Assembly: GCA_020442165.1 (NCBI GenBank)
Contig: JAGRKV010000052.1
Coordinates: 1 to 64,000 of the forward strand
Direction: 5' to 3'
Source of the DNA: Hyphomicrobiaceae bacterium
GTDB lineage: Bacteria > Pseudomonadota > Alphaproteobacteria > Rhizobiales > Hyphomicrobiaceae
Length of the DNA: 64,000 nt
A program made the position numbers and the translations under genes. The notes under the pieces were generated by a model, which was not told the origin of the DNA, did no database searches, and saw nothing but the letters and a program-made list of their open reading frames with translations. Shown piece by piece: positions 44,250 to 52,824 of this stretch. Position 1 is the stretch's first letter, and every line of letters begins with the position of its first letter.

Positions 44250-45715
44250 CGGATGCGATCTCCGATCAGGAAGTCCATTGCCCGGTCCAGGCGGATGTGC
44301 GGCATGGCGAGCGGCTGGCCGTCTTTCGCGGCAAGTGCGAGACGCGGTGGCCGGAAGCGGATGACGTCCAGATCGCGCGGACTGTTGTCGTCGCGTTCGG
44401 CGTCCGCGAGCGCGGCGGCGGGATCGGCAGGCAGATCGCCGGGAAAGATTGCGACCTCCGTATTGCCGTCGAACACACGATCGTCAAGCTTCTCGCCGGG
44501 CAGTGGTGTTCCGATGATGCACGCGAGTTTTTCATTGCCTTGCTTGGCTTCGGCTTCACGGGTGGCACGCAACGCCGCAAGCGCCATGACGCGGACGGAC
44601 GCGCCCGCTGTTTCGGCGCGCGCTATGGCCCGGTCGGTAATGTGGCGCAGGAGTGCTTCCAGACGGTCGTGATCGGCCTGGTGCAGGTGATCGGCCTTGG
44701 TTGCGGCAAACAACAGATGATCGACGCGGTGGCTGATGAGGGACGATAACCACGTATTGGTGCCTGGCCTGAAGGCGGCAAGCACGCCGCTCAACGCGCG
44801 TTCCAGATCGGCGACAGCCTTGGCGCCGCCATTGATGGCGCCCAATGCGTCGACCAGCACGATCTGTCGGTCGATGCGGCTGAAGTGCTCCTTGAAGAAT
44901 GGGCGCACGATGTGTGTCTTGTAGCTTTCGTAGCGGCGTTGCAGCAGCGGCAACAAGGCGTCGCCTTCTTCCGCCGCGCGCGCCAGGGGGAAGAACGTGA
45001 GCAGGGGCGAGCCCTCATGGTCGCCGGGCATCAGGAAGCGGCCGGGCGAAAGTGTTGAAATGCCGCCGTTTGATTGCCGCGCTTCGGCCAGATAGGCGGT
45101 GAAGTGGCGGGCGCCTTCCAATGCGAGCTGTTCGGCCGCATGGGCATCCAAAGTCACCGCCGGGAGAGCCTCAATGAATTGGGTGAACCCGATTGCCGCG
45201 TTGCCATCACCGTGTCTTTTGACATGGCCGAGTGCAGTTTCAGCCCAATCCGTGTAGGGTAGATCGAGCATGCCGAGATCGGTCAGCCATTCGCCGGGAT
45301 AGTCGACGATGTCGAGGTGAAGGCGCGCTGGCCCAAGCATCCGCATGAATTTGTTTGTTGGTTCGTATTCGATCGTGACGCGCAGTTCCGAGATGCGGCG
45401 CGTGGATTGCGGCCACTCGGGCGGTTGCGCTGAAAGAGCGGTCAAGTGGCGCTCATAGTCGAAGCGAGGCACGTCGTCGTCTGGCTGGGGCTCCAGGAAA
45501 GCCCGGAGAATGCGCCCTTCCGCGTGCGGCTTGAAGAATGGCAGCCGGCCGCCGACGATGAGATTGCGCACCAGTGAGGTGATGAAAACGGTCTTGCCGG
45601 CACGCGAAAGCCCGGTGACGCCAAGGCGCAGTGTTGGCGTCATCAGGTCGGTGACGTAGCTGCCGGCGGCGCGTAGCGCATCGGTGGCGGAATTTGTCAG
45701 GGAATCGAGCGGCAA
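44246..45715 (-). CDS. ycjX: YcjX family P-loop GTPase
   Basis: A 489-residue P-loop protein of the YcjX/DUF463 family, stress-linked in E. coli. The Walker A motif is GLSRAGKTVFITS near the N-terminus, DIVDYPGEWL is the switch/Walker B region, and FFPLARAAEEGDALL, VLVDALGAINGGAKAV and FAATKADHLHQ (TKAD guanine motif) follow. It acts with the membrane protein YcjF, encoded immediately downstream with a four-base overlap. The exact process is unknown. Confidence 0.93.
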   Translation of the reverse strand: MPLDSLTNSATDALRAAGSYVTDLMTPTLRLGVTGLSRAGKTVFITSLVRNLIVGGRLPFFKPHAEGRILRAFLEPQPDDDVPRFDYERHLTALSAQPPEWPQSTRRISELRVTIEYEPTNKFMRMLGPARLHLDIVDYPGEWLTDLGMLDLPYTDWAETALGHVKRHGDGNAAIGFTQFIEALPAVTLDAHAAEQLALEGARHFTAYLAEARQSNGGISTLSPGRFLMPGDHEGSPLLTFFPLARAAEEGDALLPLLQRRYESYKTHIVRPFFKEHFSRIDRQIVLVDALGAINGGAKAVADLERALSGVLAAFRPGTNTWLSSLISHRVDHLLFAATKADHLHQADHDRLEALLRHITDRAIARAETAGASVRVMALAALRATREAEAKQGNEKLACIIGTPLPGEKLDDRVFDGNTEVAIFPGDLPADPAAALADAERDDNSPRDLDVIRFRPPRLALAAKDGQPLAMPHIRLDRAMDFLIGDRIR

Positions 45716-45847
45716 GCGGTGGGCCTCGTTCAGGGCGGGTCGCTAGCTAAAGTGGCCGCTCGAAGGGTCAACCGCAAGGGACCTGCTGCGCCTGCCTGTG
45801 GGACAGGAGGGCGCTGGTCCGTGGCTCGGTGCCGCAATTCCAATCGT

Positions 45848-45937
45848 TCAGGCGTTATAGACCAGAACGAAGAGGCCCGCCGAAACGACGATGAGCCCCA
45901 TGGCGACGATTGTGGCGGAACGTAAGAATTCCAGCAT
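45848..45937 (-). CDS. Tiny single-helix membrane protein 1
   Basis: A 29-residue ORF on the minus strand. It begins MLEFLRSA and continues as one hydrophobic helix (IVAMGLIVVSAGLFVLVY), ending NA. GAAAGGGG lies just before the ATG. It shares EFLRS..IV.MG and A-G-x-F-V with the tiny protein at 47191-47277 (about 15 of 28 positions identical), which makes a chance ORF unlikely. Function unknown; it is probably an integral inner-membrane micropeptide. Confidence 0.65.
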   Translation of the reverse strand: MLEFLRSATIVAMGLIVVSAGLFVLVYNA

Positions 45938-46249
45938 GGCTAAACCCCTTTCTTGTGGGGCGGTTGGAGCGGCGCGGCCTCATTCACGCGACTATCCGTG
46001 AGGCAATTTGAGCATATGGAGCTGAAGGAACCGTTTCGGCTGTTCCCCCGGTGACGGGGAGGGCCTGCGTTTCTTGTTTTTTGCTGGAATTTGCTGGAAG
46101 GTGTCTGCGGAGTTACCAGAGCACGGGCAGCTACTTTGCTCCGGAACGGCAACGGCCACCCCGTGCTGGTGGCAGGGGTGGCCGGATCAAACTCATCTAT
46201 TGAGCGCAACGGGTCGCTTAATCGTTATTTGGGACTGTCTTGCGTTAGC
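45938..46249. other. Intergenic region with a strong palindrome
   Basis: About 312 bases between tiny protein 1 and the YxxGY-repeat protein gene, both on the minus strand. A perfect 10-base inverted repeat (CGGCCACCCC with GGGGTGGCCG, 46153-46184) lies 66 bases after the repeat protein stop on that strand. It may slow or end transcription, although no T run follows. No gene was seen. Confidence 0.5.
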
Positions 46250-46693
46250 TCAGCAGCCGTAGCCACCACGCTCCATGCAACGGCGCATCTTGGCGCGCAG
46301 ATCATGCTTCCAGTCGCGGGCGTCTTCACGGCCATCATGCTTGCCGTTGCGGCGGCCGGCCTTGTAGCCCGACTGGTAGCCAGTTTCGTAGCCGTCCCGA
46401 TAGCCGCGAATGTAGTCAGCGTCCTGCGGTGCCGCGGCCTTGCCGTACGTCGAGTAACCGGAGCGGGGACGCATCAATTCGCGCACATACGACTTCTTAT
46501 AGGCGTTCTTGTAGCCGTCCTGGTAGCCGTGCTGGCGGCCAACCTTCATGCCCTGTTCGTAGCCGCGATCATAGCTGCCTGCTGCGGCCTTGGAGGTGCC
46601 GACGGGCGCCAGAAGCATCATCAGCGCGATGATTGGAGCCATGGCGATGGTGAGAAAATTGCGGTTGGTTGAAGTGGCGGCGAGGGCGGTCAT
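46250..46693 (-). CDS. Secreted YxxGY-repeat protein
   Basis: A 147-residue protein with a signal peptide (about 1-37, ending SKAAA). The mature part is built of short GY-spaced repeats: YDRGYEQGMKVG, HGYQDGYKNAYKKSY and YIRGYRDGYETGYQSGYKAG, a four-residue period like that seen in Yae1-type and other helical repeat proteins. A basic tail ends in three Cys (CMERGGYGC includes two). GGAGG lies 8 bases before ATG 46693. Its role is unknown. The two related tiny membrane proteins flank it, so the three may work together. Confidence 0.75.
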   Translation of the reverse strand: MTALAATSTNRNFLTIAMAPIIALMMLLAPVGTSKAAAGSYDRGYEQGMKVGRQHGYQDGYKNAYKKSYVRELMRPRSGYSTYGKAAAPQDADYIRGYRDGYETGYQSGYKAGRRNGKHDGREDARDWKHDLRAKMRRCMERGGYGC

Positions 46694-47190
46694 TGTTGGA
46701 TCCTCCGGTTTGAAATTCTGCTGAAGTCTTGTGGGATGTTGTGTTGATCGAGGCGGAGAATGCCGGAGTGCGGCTGAATTGATCTTGAACAGTGTATTCA
46801 GTTTTCATTCATGTTGAGGTGTCGCCATCAACCATCTGAATTTTATAATTAATTTCGTGTTCGTATTGGCTGGTGTTCTGCAGCGGAATTCGGTTACGCC
46901 ACGCAGCACCTAGCCACAAAGGGGGAAATGGGTGCGCATTGGCTGAGGCACGACGCAGGGTTGGGGCGCCTGCGGGAGTGTGGGGGTGCAAGGCGATTTG
47001 CCGGAGTTCGCGCGGATGTTGCCTGGGCTTGCCAGGGATGATGGCCGGAATTTCGGGGCAATAAAAATGGAAGGCCCGCGCGCGCCTAAGGGGGGATGTC
47101 GCGGGGGGGCGACTGGCGCGCACGGGCGGGGGACCGTCCAAGACTTAGCTTTTCATAAGCTGGGTATTGCTGGCGTCTCGTACAAGGTCT
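46694..47190. other. Intergenic region upstream of the YxxGY protein gene
   Basis: About 497 bases. The AT-rich part at 46795-46880 is the likely promoter of the YxxGY gene. At 47089-47126 there is a very G-rich stretch (runs of six, seven, three and five G). No gene was recognised. Confidence 0.45.
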
Positions 47191-47277
47191 TCAGCCGAAA
47201 AACATGACGAACACGCCGGCCGCGATGACGGTGGTGCCCATCACGACGATGACACCGGAACGAAGGAACTCGGCCAT
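47191..47277 (-). CDS. Tiny single-helix membrane protein 2
   Basis: A 28-residue ORF on the minus strand starting MAEFLRSGVIVVMG, followed by a hydrophobic stretch ending in FFG. GGAGAGAC lies before the ATG. It closely resembles tiny protein 1 at 45848-45937, sharing the EFLRS start, MG at positions 13-14 and A-G-x-F-V. It is predicted to be a single membrane helix with a short cytoplasmic N-terminus. Function unknown. Confidence 0.65.
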   Translation of the reverse strand: MAEFLRSGVIVVMGTTVIAAGVFVMFFG

Positions 47278-47559
47278 CTTGTCTCTCCATGAGCCTGGCC
47301 CTGGCGCCTTTCGGCGGGCGGGCCGTTCAACATGAATGAAAGACTAGCTGGGGGTGGCTGAACTGGATCTGAGGGGTGTGTTTAGCTGCCGTTCAACCTG
47401 ATGGCGGCTGTGTGGCGGGACCGCCCGGATTGGCCCGGATTGGGAAGTTCGCGCGTAACGCGGCGCTCGCCGGCCCGCACAGAACAGCCCGTGCGGACGG
47501 GGCTGCATGCGTGGCCGCGAAGAGAGTATTTCAGATTGGGGTGAGCGGGAGCGCCCTGC

Positions 47560-48171
47560 TCACCTGTTCAGGGCGACGACGAGCGCGCGCGGGTTGCCGC
47601 CATTTTCTGAAATATAGTTCTCAAACAAGTTCTTCAGGAACGGGCTCATCCAGAACCCCAGCACCTGGGCGTCGCGCACCTTCCAGGTGGAGCCGCGGCG
47701 GACCAGCAGCCAGCGCACGTCGTAGCTCGTGCCATCCGTCAATGTAACCTTGGTGTCGACGTGCACGCCTGACTTGGTCTCCTCGGTCTGGCCTGTCACC
47801 ACTGCGGATGCGACCGGATATTTGGGCGCATTCGTGGCGGCATACTTGGCAATGAAATTTATCATCCCGGTGAAGTAGGACTGCCTCTCCGAACTCGGCA
47901 GGCCACGCGCATAAGAGCCCAGCGAATAAAGGCCGATGGAGTGATAGTCGGAGTGGCTGCGCACCGCCATGGCGAAGGCGCCTTGGGAGCTTGAGCGGGC
48001 TGCCGCCATGAGCTGCTTGGCAACCTTCTGCATATAGTGGGCAGGTGCCTCGCCGGCCTGTGCCGGGGACGAAGTCAATGCAAAGGGCAGCAGCGTGCAC
48101 ACCAGCGCGGCGAGCCATGCCACGCTGGCTGTACGGACGTGCGAGCGGATCATTCGACGTGCATGCATCAT
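47560..48171 (-). CDS. MlaC/Ttg2D-like phospholipid-binding protein
   Basis: A 203-residue periplasmic protein of the MlaC (Tol_Tol_Ttg2) family, which carries phospholipids between the outer-membrane MlaA complex and the inner-membrane MlaFEDB transporter. A signal peptide (about 1-40, ending PAQA) precedes helices with FIAKYAA, and the family's VDTKVTLTDGTSYDVRWLLVRRGSTWKVRDAQVLGFWM and FENYISENGGN blocks. No other mla gene is nearby. ATG 48171 follows GGAG; the frame extends to 48213. The last codons overlap a 6-base inverted repeat (47541-47563). Confidence 0.85.
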   Translation of the reverse strand: MMHARRMIRSHVRTASVAWLAALVCTLLPFALTSSPAQAGEAPAHYMQKVAKQLMAAARSSSQGAFAMAVRSHSDYHSIGLYSLGSYARGLPSSERQSYFTGMINFIAKYAATNAPKYPVASAVVTGQTEETKSGVHVDTKVTLTDGTSYDVRWLLVRRGSTWKVRDAQVLGFWMSPFLKNLFENYISENGGNPRALVVALNR

Positions 48172-48574
48172 ACTTGGCTTGCTCCTGAACCTGCCTTCGA
48201 CATCCATCACCAAAGTGAGTGGACGACAGGGCTCATCAACTCAAATCCGTTTCGTGCCGGACACTGCCTTGACAGCGGGCCCAGCGTTGTTGCCAGCGGC
48301 GGCTGGCTGTCTAATCCCCGCTCACCTCGGTTTGCCAGCAGTCAGGGCCTGAAATGCCTGGACTTACTGGACCGTGGAGCTTCTGGCTGCCAGCTCATGC
48401 CACGCGAGTAGAGCCATGGCTATGACCGCACGACAACCATGCTGCGGAATCAAATGCAATCCGTGCCGCCCTCAAGCCTGATTGAGCCAATCGGCGCCAA
48501 AACCTGGGCCATATCGGGGCATGATCGGATATGCATGGGCATTTTCTATCGGTCTCGGCCTCAAAGTTTACTGG
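48172..48574. other. Intergenic region between two minus-strand genes
   Basis: About 403 bases upstream of the mlaC-like gene. No gene, RNA or clear hairpin was recognised. Confidence 0.4.
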
Positions 48575-49237
48575 TCAAGCACCGGCGGCCGCCGGCAGGT
48601 CGTGTGTCGCAAGCTGCGGCTCCGGTGTGGCGGCGATCGTGGGGGGAAGCGTTTTGGGCAGTCGATAGAGCTGTGCGGGCGGAACCAGTGGGACGCCGAG
48701 CCGGCTGGCCGCTGCTGCCACCTCGATGTCGGTCATGCGGTCGGCGAGGGCGACGAGAACGTGGTAGCGGCGAGTGGGATGCACCAGGATTAGCTCGTGG
48801 CGCGGGCCAGCATTTGTTGTGCGCAGGTGATGGGTCAGGCCGAGGTAGGCCGTGATGGGCTGCCGCCAGGTGTGGCGGCGCCAAAGTCCCTGGTCGGTCA
48901 CGCGAATTTCGTTGGCGTCGATTTCAACGATCCGATGACTTCCAAGGCGGTGAACAAGGGTTCGCAGCGGCCAGCCGATCAGCGCTGAGGCCACAGAGAT
49001 GCCAAGGGCGATCTCAATTGCCGCCGCGGGCTGGGCTGTCAATGCGTCGCGCGTGAAGGGATCGGAGGCGATGTAGGTCAGCAGAATTACAAACGGCGTC
49101 AGGATCAATGCCGCAAGCGACGCCAGGATGACCAGCGTCAGGGTGTTTCCAAGATTGGAGCCATTTTGCTCTAGCCGGTAGGGCAGGCTGGCCTCGGACA
49201 GGCGCGGGGTGACGGTTTCGAATTCGGCAATGCGCAT
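48575..49237 (-). CDS. Membrane protein, unknown function
   Basis: About 220 residues with two membrane helices (about 30-58 and 73-95), then a soluble beta-rich segment (HRIVEIDANEIRVTDQGLWRRHTWRQPI) that resembles the PH-like domains of the YdbT/DUF304 type, and a Pro/Ala-rich tail. That assignment is tentative. ATG 49237 is chosen; a GTG at 49258 is possible. The gene is divergent from the methionine regulator gene. Confidence 0.65.
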   Translation of the reverse strand: MRIAEFETVTPRLSEASLPYRLEQNGSNLGNTLTLVILASLAALILTPFVILLTYIASDPFTRDALTAQPAAAIEIALGISVASALIGWPLRTLVHRLGSHRIVEIDANEIRVTDQGLWRRHTWRQPITAYLGLTHHLRTTNAGPRHELILVHPTRRYHVLVALADRMTDIEVAAAASRLGVPLVPPAQLYRLPKTLPPTIAATPEPQLATHDLPAAAGA

Positions 49238-49450
49238 GGGAGCCCCGGTATAATTCACGAGCGTAGAAGCAAAGCGAGGCGCTCACGCTAGGCGATTATG
49301 CTTTCCGGCTCGTAAACGCGCGTCGCAAAATGATGCCGAGGCGGGTTCAGGCGGCCCGGCTCGGGTGGTTCAGGCTAGGCGCGGGGCGTTTAATTCGCTC
49401 GGGAACGCGCTTTTGCATTGGGTTGGCGCTTGGTCTCATAACGACAGCCC

Positions 49451-49479
49451 TTGACACATAAACATATCTTTATATGTTT
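49451..49479 (+). promoter_or_regulatory. Promoter with overlapping palindromic operator (methionine regulator)
   Basis: TTGACA (49451-49456) is a consensus -35 box, and TATGTT (49473-49478) is a -10-like box 16 bases on. A perfect 8-base inverted repeat, AAACATAT-CTTT-ATATGTTT (49460-49479), spans the -10 region. This is the expected place for an ArsR-type repressor to act on its own gene and on metF downstream. Confidence 0.75.
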
Positions 49480-49509
49480 CCTGGCAGCGAGACTGACGCG
49501 GGCCAAGGC

Positions 49510-50529
49510 ATGTCGGCAATTCTACCTTCACGAGATCTGGTTGCCGCGCTGAAGGCTGCGGCCGAGCCGACGCGCTTGCGCATTCTCAAGCTGCTGGCGG
49601 GTGGTGAACTCAACGTGAAGGACCTCACGCAGATCCTCGGGCAGAGCCAGCCACGCATTTCGCGGCATCTGAAGCTGATGAACGAGGCGGGCTTGATCGA
49701 CAGGTTCCGCGAGGGGAGCTGGGTTTATTTCTACGTCGCGGATGGCACCCGTGGCGGTGAGTTCGCCCGGCGCATCCTCGACGCTGCGGATCCCGCCTGC
49801 CCTGTGCTGGCGAGGGACCAGGAACGCGCGCGGGTCGTCAAGCGTGAGCGTGAAGCCACCGCGCAAGCCTTCTTCGAAGCGCATGCCGCCGACTGGGACC
49901 GTATTCGCGCCTTTCACGTCGCTGAGGTCGAGGTGGAAGCGGCGATGCGCGAGATGCTGGGCGAGGGGCCGTTCGATCTGCTGCTCGATCTGGGCACCGG
50001 CACCGGACGCATCTTGGAGCTTTTTGCGGATCGCTATGGCCAGGGGCTGGGCATTGATCTCAACCAGGCGATGCTCGCCTATGCGCGCTCCAAACTTTCG
50101 GGCGCTGGGCTCGATGCGGTGCAGGTGCGCCATGGCGACCTCTACAACCTGGCGATCGAGGACGGCAGCGCCGATGCCGTCGTGATGCATCAGGTGCTGC
50201 ACTTCTTGTCGGACCCGTCCAGGGCCATTGACGAAGCGGCGCGCGTGCTGGCTCCCGGCGGCCGCTTGATGATCGTCGATTTCGCGCCGCACGAGATGGA
50301 AGAGTTACGCGATCGCTTCGCACACGAGCGGCTCGGCTTCTCAGGCCAGCAGATCGAGGACTGGATGCGCGGCTCGGGATTGAAGCCGGGCAAGACGCGA
50401 ACGCTGACACCACCGGTTGCCGATGCGGCTGGCCGGCTCTCCGTAACCATCTGGACCGCCGACAACGGTGCCCAGTCCCCGGGACTGCGCAAGGCGGCGT
50501 CCGGGAATCGTAAACTCGAAAGGGCTTAA
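49510..50529 (+). CDS. ArsR-family regulator fused to a SAM-dependent methyltransferase domain
   Basis: About 339 residues. The N-terminal winged-helix ArsR domain (residues about 10-90) has LKAAAEPTRLRILKLLAGGELNV and the recognition helix region QSQPRISRHLKLM. The C-terminal part is a class I methyltransferase fold with motif I LLDLGTGTGRILEL and a later MHQVLHF. Such fusions near met genes in alphaproteobacteria are thought to sense S-adenosylhomocysteine (SahR-like) and repress methionine-cycle genes. ATG 49510 is chosen because ATG 49474 lies inside the promoter palindrome. metF starts three bases after its stop, so the two share an operon under the palindrome-overlapped promoter. Confidence 0.88.
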   Translation: MSAILPSRDLVAALKAAAEPTRLRILKLLAGGELNVKDLTQILGQSQPRISRHLKLMNEAGLIDRFREGSWVYFYVADGTRGGEFARRILDAADPACPVLARDQERARVVKREREATAQAFFEAHAADWDRIRAFHVAEVEVEAAMREMLGEGPFDLLLDLGTGTGRILELFADRYGQGLGIDLNQAMLAYARSKLSGAGLDAVQVRHGDLYNLAIEDGSADAVVMHQVLHFLSDPSRAIDEAARVLAPGGRLMIVDFAPHEMEELRDRFAHERLGFSGQQIEDWMRGSGLKPGKTRTLTPPVADAAGRLSVTIWTADNGAQSPGLRKAASGNRKLERA

Positions 50530-50532
50530 GTC

Positions 50533-51462
50533 ATGATCGAGGCGAGAGAACGCAAGAGCCGCCTGCTCGGCAGCGGCGACATCGAGGTCTCTTTCGAGTT
50601 CTTTCCACCCAAGAACGAGAAGATGGAGGCGGCGCTGTGGACGGCGATCGAGCGGCTGGGTCCGCTGGCGCCGGAGTTCGTGTCCGTCACCTATGGCGCG
50701 GGCGGCTCGACGCGCGAGCGTACGCACGCGACGGTGGCACGGCTGGTGAAGGAAACGGCGTTGCGACCGGCTGCGCACCTGACTTGCGTCGATGCAACGA
50801 AGGAAGAGGTTGATGCGGTTGCGCGCGGCTACTGGGACGCTGGCGTGCGCCACATCGTTGCGCTGCGCGGTGATCCGGCGGCTGGTGTCGGACAGAGATA
50901 TGAGCCGCACCCCGGCGGCTATGCCAATGCCGCCGAACTCGTCGCTGGATTGAAAAGGATCGGAAATTTCGAGATCTCGGTAGGCGGCTATCCGGAGAAG
51001 CATCCCGAGAGCCCGACCGTGCAGGCCGATATCGACAACCTCAAAGCCAAGGTCGATGCGGGTGCTGATCGCATCATCACCCAGTTCGGCTTCGACAACG
51101 CGCATTATCTGCGTTTCCTGGAGCGCGCGCGGGGTGCGGGCATCTGGGTGCCAATCACGCCGGGTATCGTTCCGATCCACAATTTCCGGCAGGTGGCGGG
51201 CTTTGCGATCCGTACCGGGGCTTCGGTGCCGGCGTGGCTCGCGCGCCGCTTCGAGGGGCTGGAGAACGATCCTGCGACGCAACAGCTCGTTGCTGCCGCG
51301 GTTGCCACCGAACAGGTGATGGAACTCGTCGAGCAGGGTGTGAAGAAGTTCCATTTCTACACGCTGAACCGGGCCGATCTGGTTTACGCCATCTGTCACC
51401 TGCTGGGCTTGCGGCCGCTCACTGTCGCACCGCTTGAGAGCCGCAAGGTTGTGAACGGCTGA
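50533..51462 (+). CDS. metF: 5,10-methylenetetrahydrofolate reductase
   Basis: FAD-dependent enzyme that makes 5-methyltetrahydrofolate for methionine synthase. It has 309 residues. Motifs: VSFEFFPPKNEKME with the catalytic Glu, FVSVTYGAGGSTRERT, HLTCVDATKEE, IVALRGDPAAG and ITPGIVPIHNFRQ. It sits three bases after the regulator gene and 36 bases before the first metH half, in a methionine operon. Confidence 0.97.
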   Translation: MIEARERKSRLLGSGDIEVSFEFFPPKNEKMEAALWTAIERLGPLAPEFVSVTYGAGGSTRERTHATVARLVKETALRPAAHLTCVDATKEEVDAVARGYWDAGVRHIVALRGDPAAGVGQRYEPHPGGYANAAELVAGLKRIGNFEISVGGYPEKHPESPTVQADIDNLKAKVDAGADRIITQFGFDNAHYLRFLERARGAGIWVPITPGIVPIHNFRQVAGFAIRTGASVPAWLARRFEGLENDPATQQLVAAAVATEQVMELVEQGVKKFHFYTLNRADLVYAICHLLGLRPLTVAPLESRKVVNG

Positions 51463-51498
51463 TCCATCATTGAAGAACGAGAGACAACGAGTGCCGAC

Positions 51499-52566
51499 AT
51501 GAAGAAGATTGCCAGCTGGGCTGCGTTAGAGAAGGCTGCATCGGAACGCATCCTCATCATCGATGGGGCGATGGGCACGATGATCCAGAAGAGGAAGCCG
51601 ACGGAGGAGACCTATCGCGGCGTGCGTTTCAAGGACTGGAAGCAGGACGTCAAGGGCAACAACGACCTACTTGTGCTGTCGCAGCCCGAGATGATCCGCG
51701 AGATCCATGAAGAGTATCTCGCTGCAGGTGCCGATATCATCGAGACCAACACCTTCAATGCGCAGGTGGTCTCGATGGCCGACTACGGCATGGATAGCGA
51801 CGAACTCTGCTACGAGATGAACCTTGAGGCCGCAAAGCTTGCACGCGCGGCGGCCGACGCATGGACGGCGAAGGCGCCGGACAAGCCGCGCTTCGTGGCC
51901 GGCTCTATCGGGCCCACCAACCGCACCGCATCGATCTCGCCAAAGGTCAATGATCCTGGTTTCCGCAACGTCGACTTCGACACGTTGCGCGATGCCTATA
52001 AGACGCAGGTGCGCGGATTGATCGACGGCGGTTCCGATCTCATTCTGATCGAGACAATTTTCGATACGCTGAATGCCAAGGCCGCGGGCTTTGCCACACT
52101 CGAAGTGTTCGAGGAAAAGGGCGTTGAACTGCCCATCATGTTGTCGGGCACGATCACCGACCGGTCGGGACGCACGCTGTCGGGCCAGACCGCTGAAGCC
52201 TTCTGGTATTCGCTGCGTCATCTGAGGCCGTTCTCGGTGGGGCTCAATTGCGCGCTGGGTGCTGAGCTGATGCGGCCCTATCTCGCCGACTTGAGCCACG
52301 TCGCGGATGCGCGCATTTCGGCCTATCCGAATGCGGGGCTACCCAATGCCATGGGCGAGTACGACGAAACCCCGCACGACATGGCCTGCCAGATCGAGCC
52401 GTGGGCGAAGGACGGCATTTTGAATATCGTTGGCGGCTGCTGTGGTTCGACGCCCGATCACATCCGTCATGTCGCCGAGCATGTGGCGAAGTACAAGCCG
52501 CGCCAGTTGCCCGAGATCGAACCAAAGATGCGGTTGTCAGGTCTCGAACCGTTCGTTGCAGGATGA
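51499..52566 (+). CDS. metH: Methionine synthase, homocysteine-binding half
   Basis: Encodes only the N-terminal homocysteine S-methyltransferase module of cobalamin-dependent methionine synthase, as a 355-residue stand-alone protein. The start [12 protein letters not shown] is the MetH signature. The zinc ligands are Cys251 in VGLNCALG and Cys314-Cys315 in [12 protein letters not shown]. The frame ends with a normal stop after GLEPFVAG, and the downstream folate/B12/activation module is a separate gene 1.1 kb away (53696). Because both reading frames are intact and start codons look genuine, this is a split enzyme rather than a frameshift. It follows metF by 36 bases. Confidence 0.93.
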   Translation: MKKIASWAALEKAASERILIIDGAMGTMIQKRKPTEETYRGVRFKDWKQDVKGNNDLLVLSQPEMIREIHEEYLAAGADIIETNTFNAQVVSMADYGMDSDELCYEMNLEAAKLARAAADAWTAKAPDKPRFVAGSIGPTNRTASISPKVNDPGFRNVDFDTLRDAYKTQVRGLIDGGSDLILIETIFDTLNAKAAGFATLEVFEEKGVELPIMLSGTITDRSGRTLSGQTAEAFWYSLRHLRPFSVGLNCALGAELMRPYLADLSHVADARISAYPNAGLPNAMGEYDETPHDMACQIEPWAKDGILNIVGGCCGSTPDHIRHVAEHVAKYKPRQLPEIEPKMRLSGLEPFVAG

Positions 52567-52824
52567 TGTGCTGCAAAGCTGGTGGCATGGCGACAATCTC
52601 ATCGCGTTTTGACGATAATGACCAAAACCGGACTGTCTGCGGTTTTGGAATTGATCTGCGCGTTGAAAGAACCGCCATGAACGATCAGGTTGCCGACGAG
52701 ACACTATTTGGCCGATTTGCCACATCTAAGCCCATGTCGCAGCATATGAGACCCCAGTCGTCCCGCCGTTACGCACTTTTGTCGGTGCTTCGCGGCGGCG
52801 TTGACGCGTTGGGGGATAATGTTC

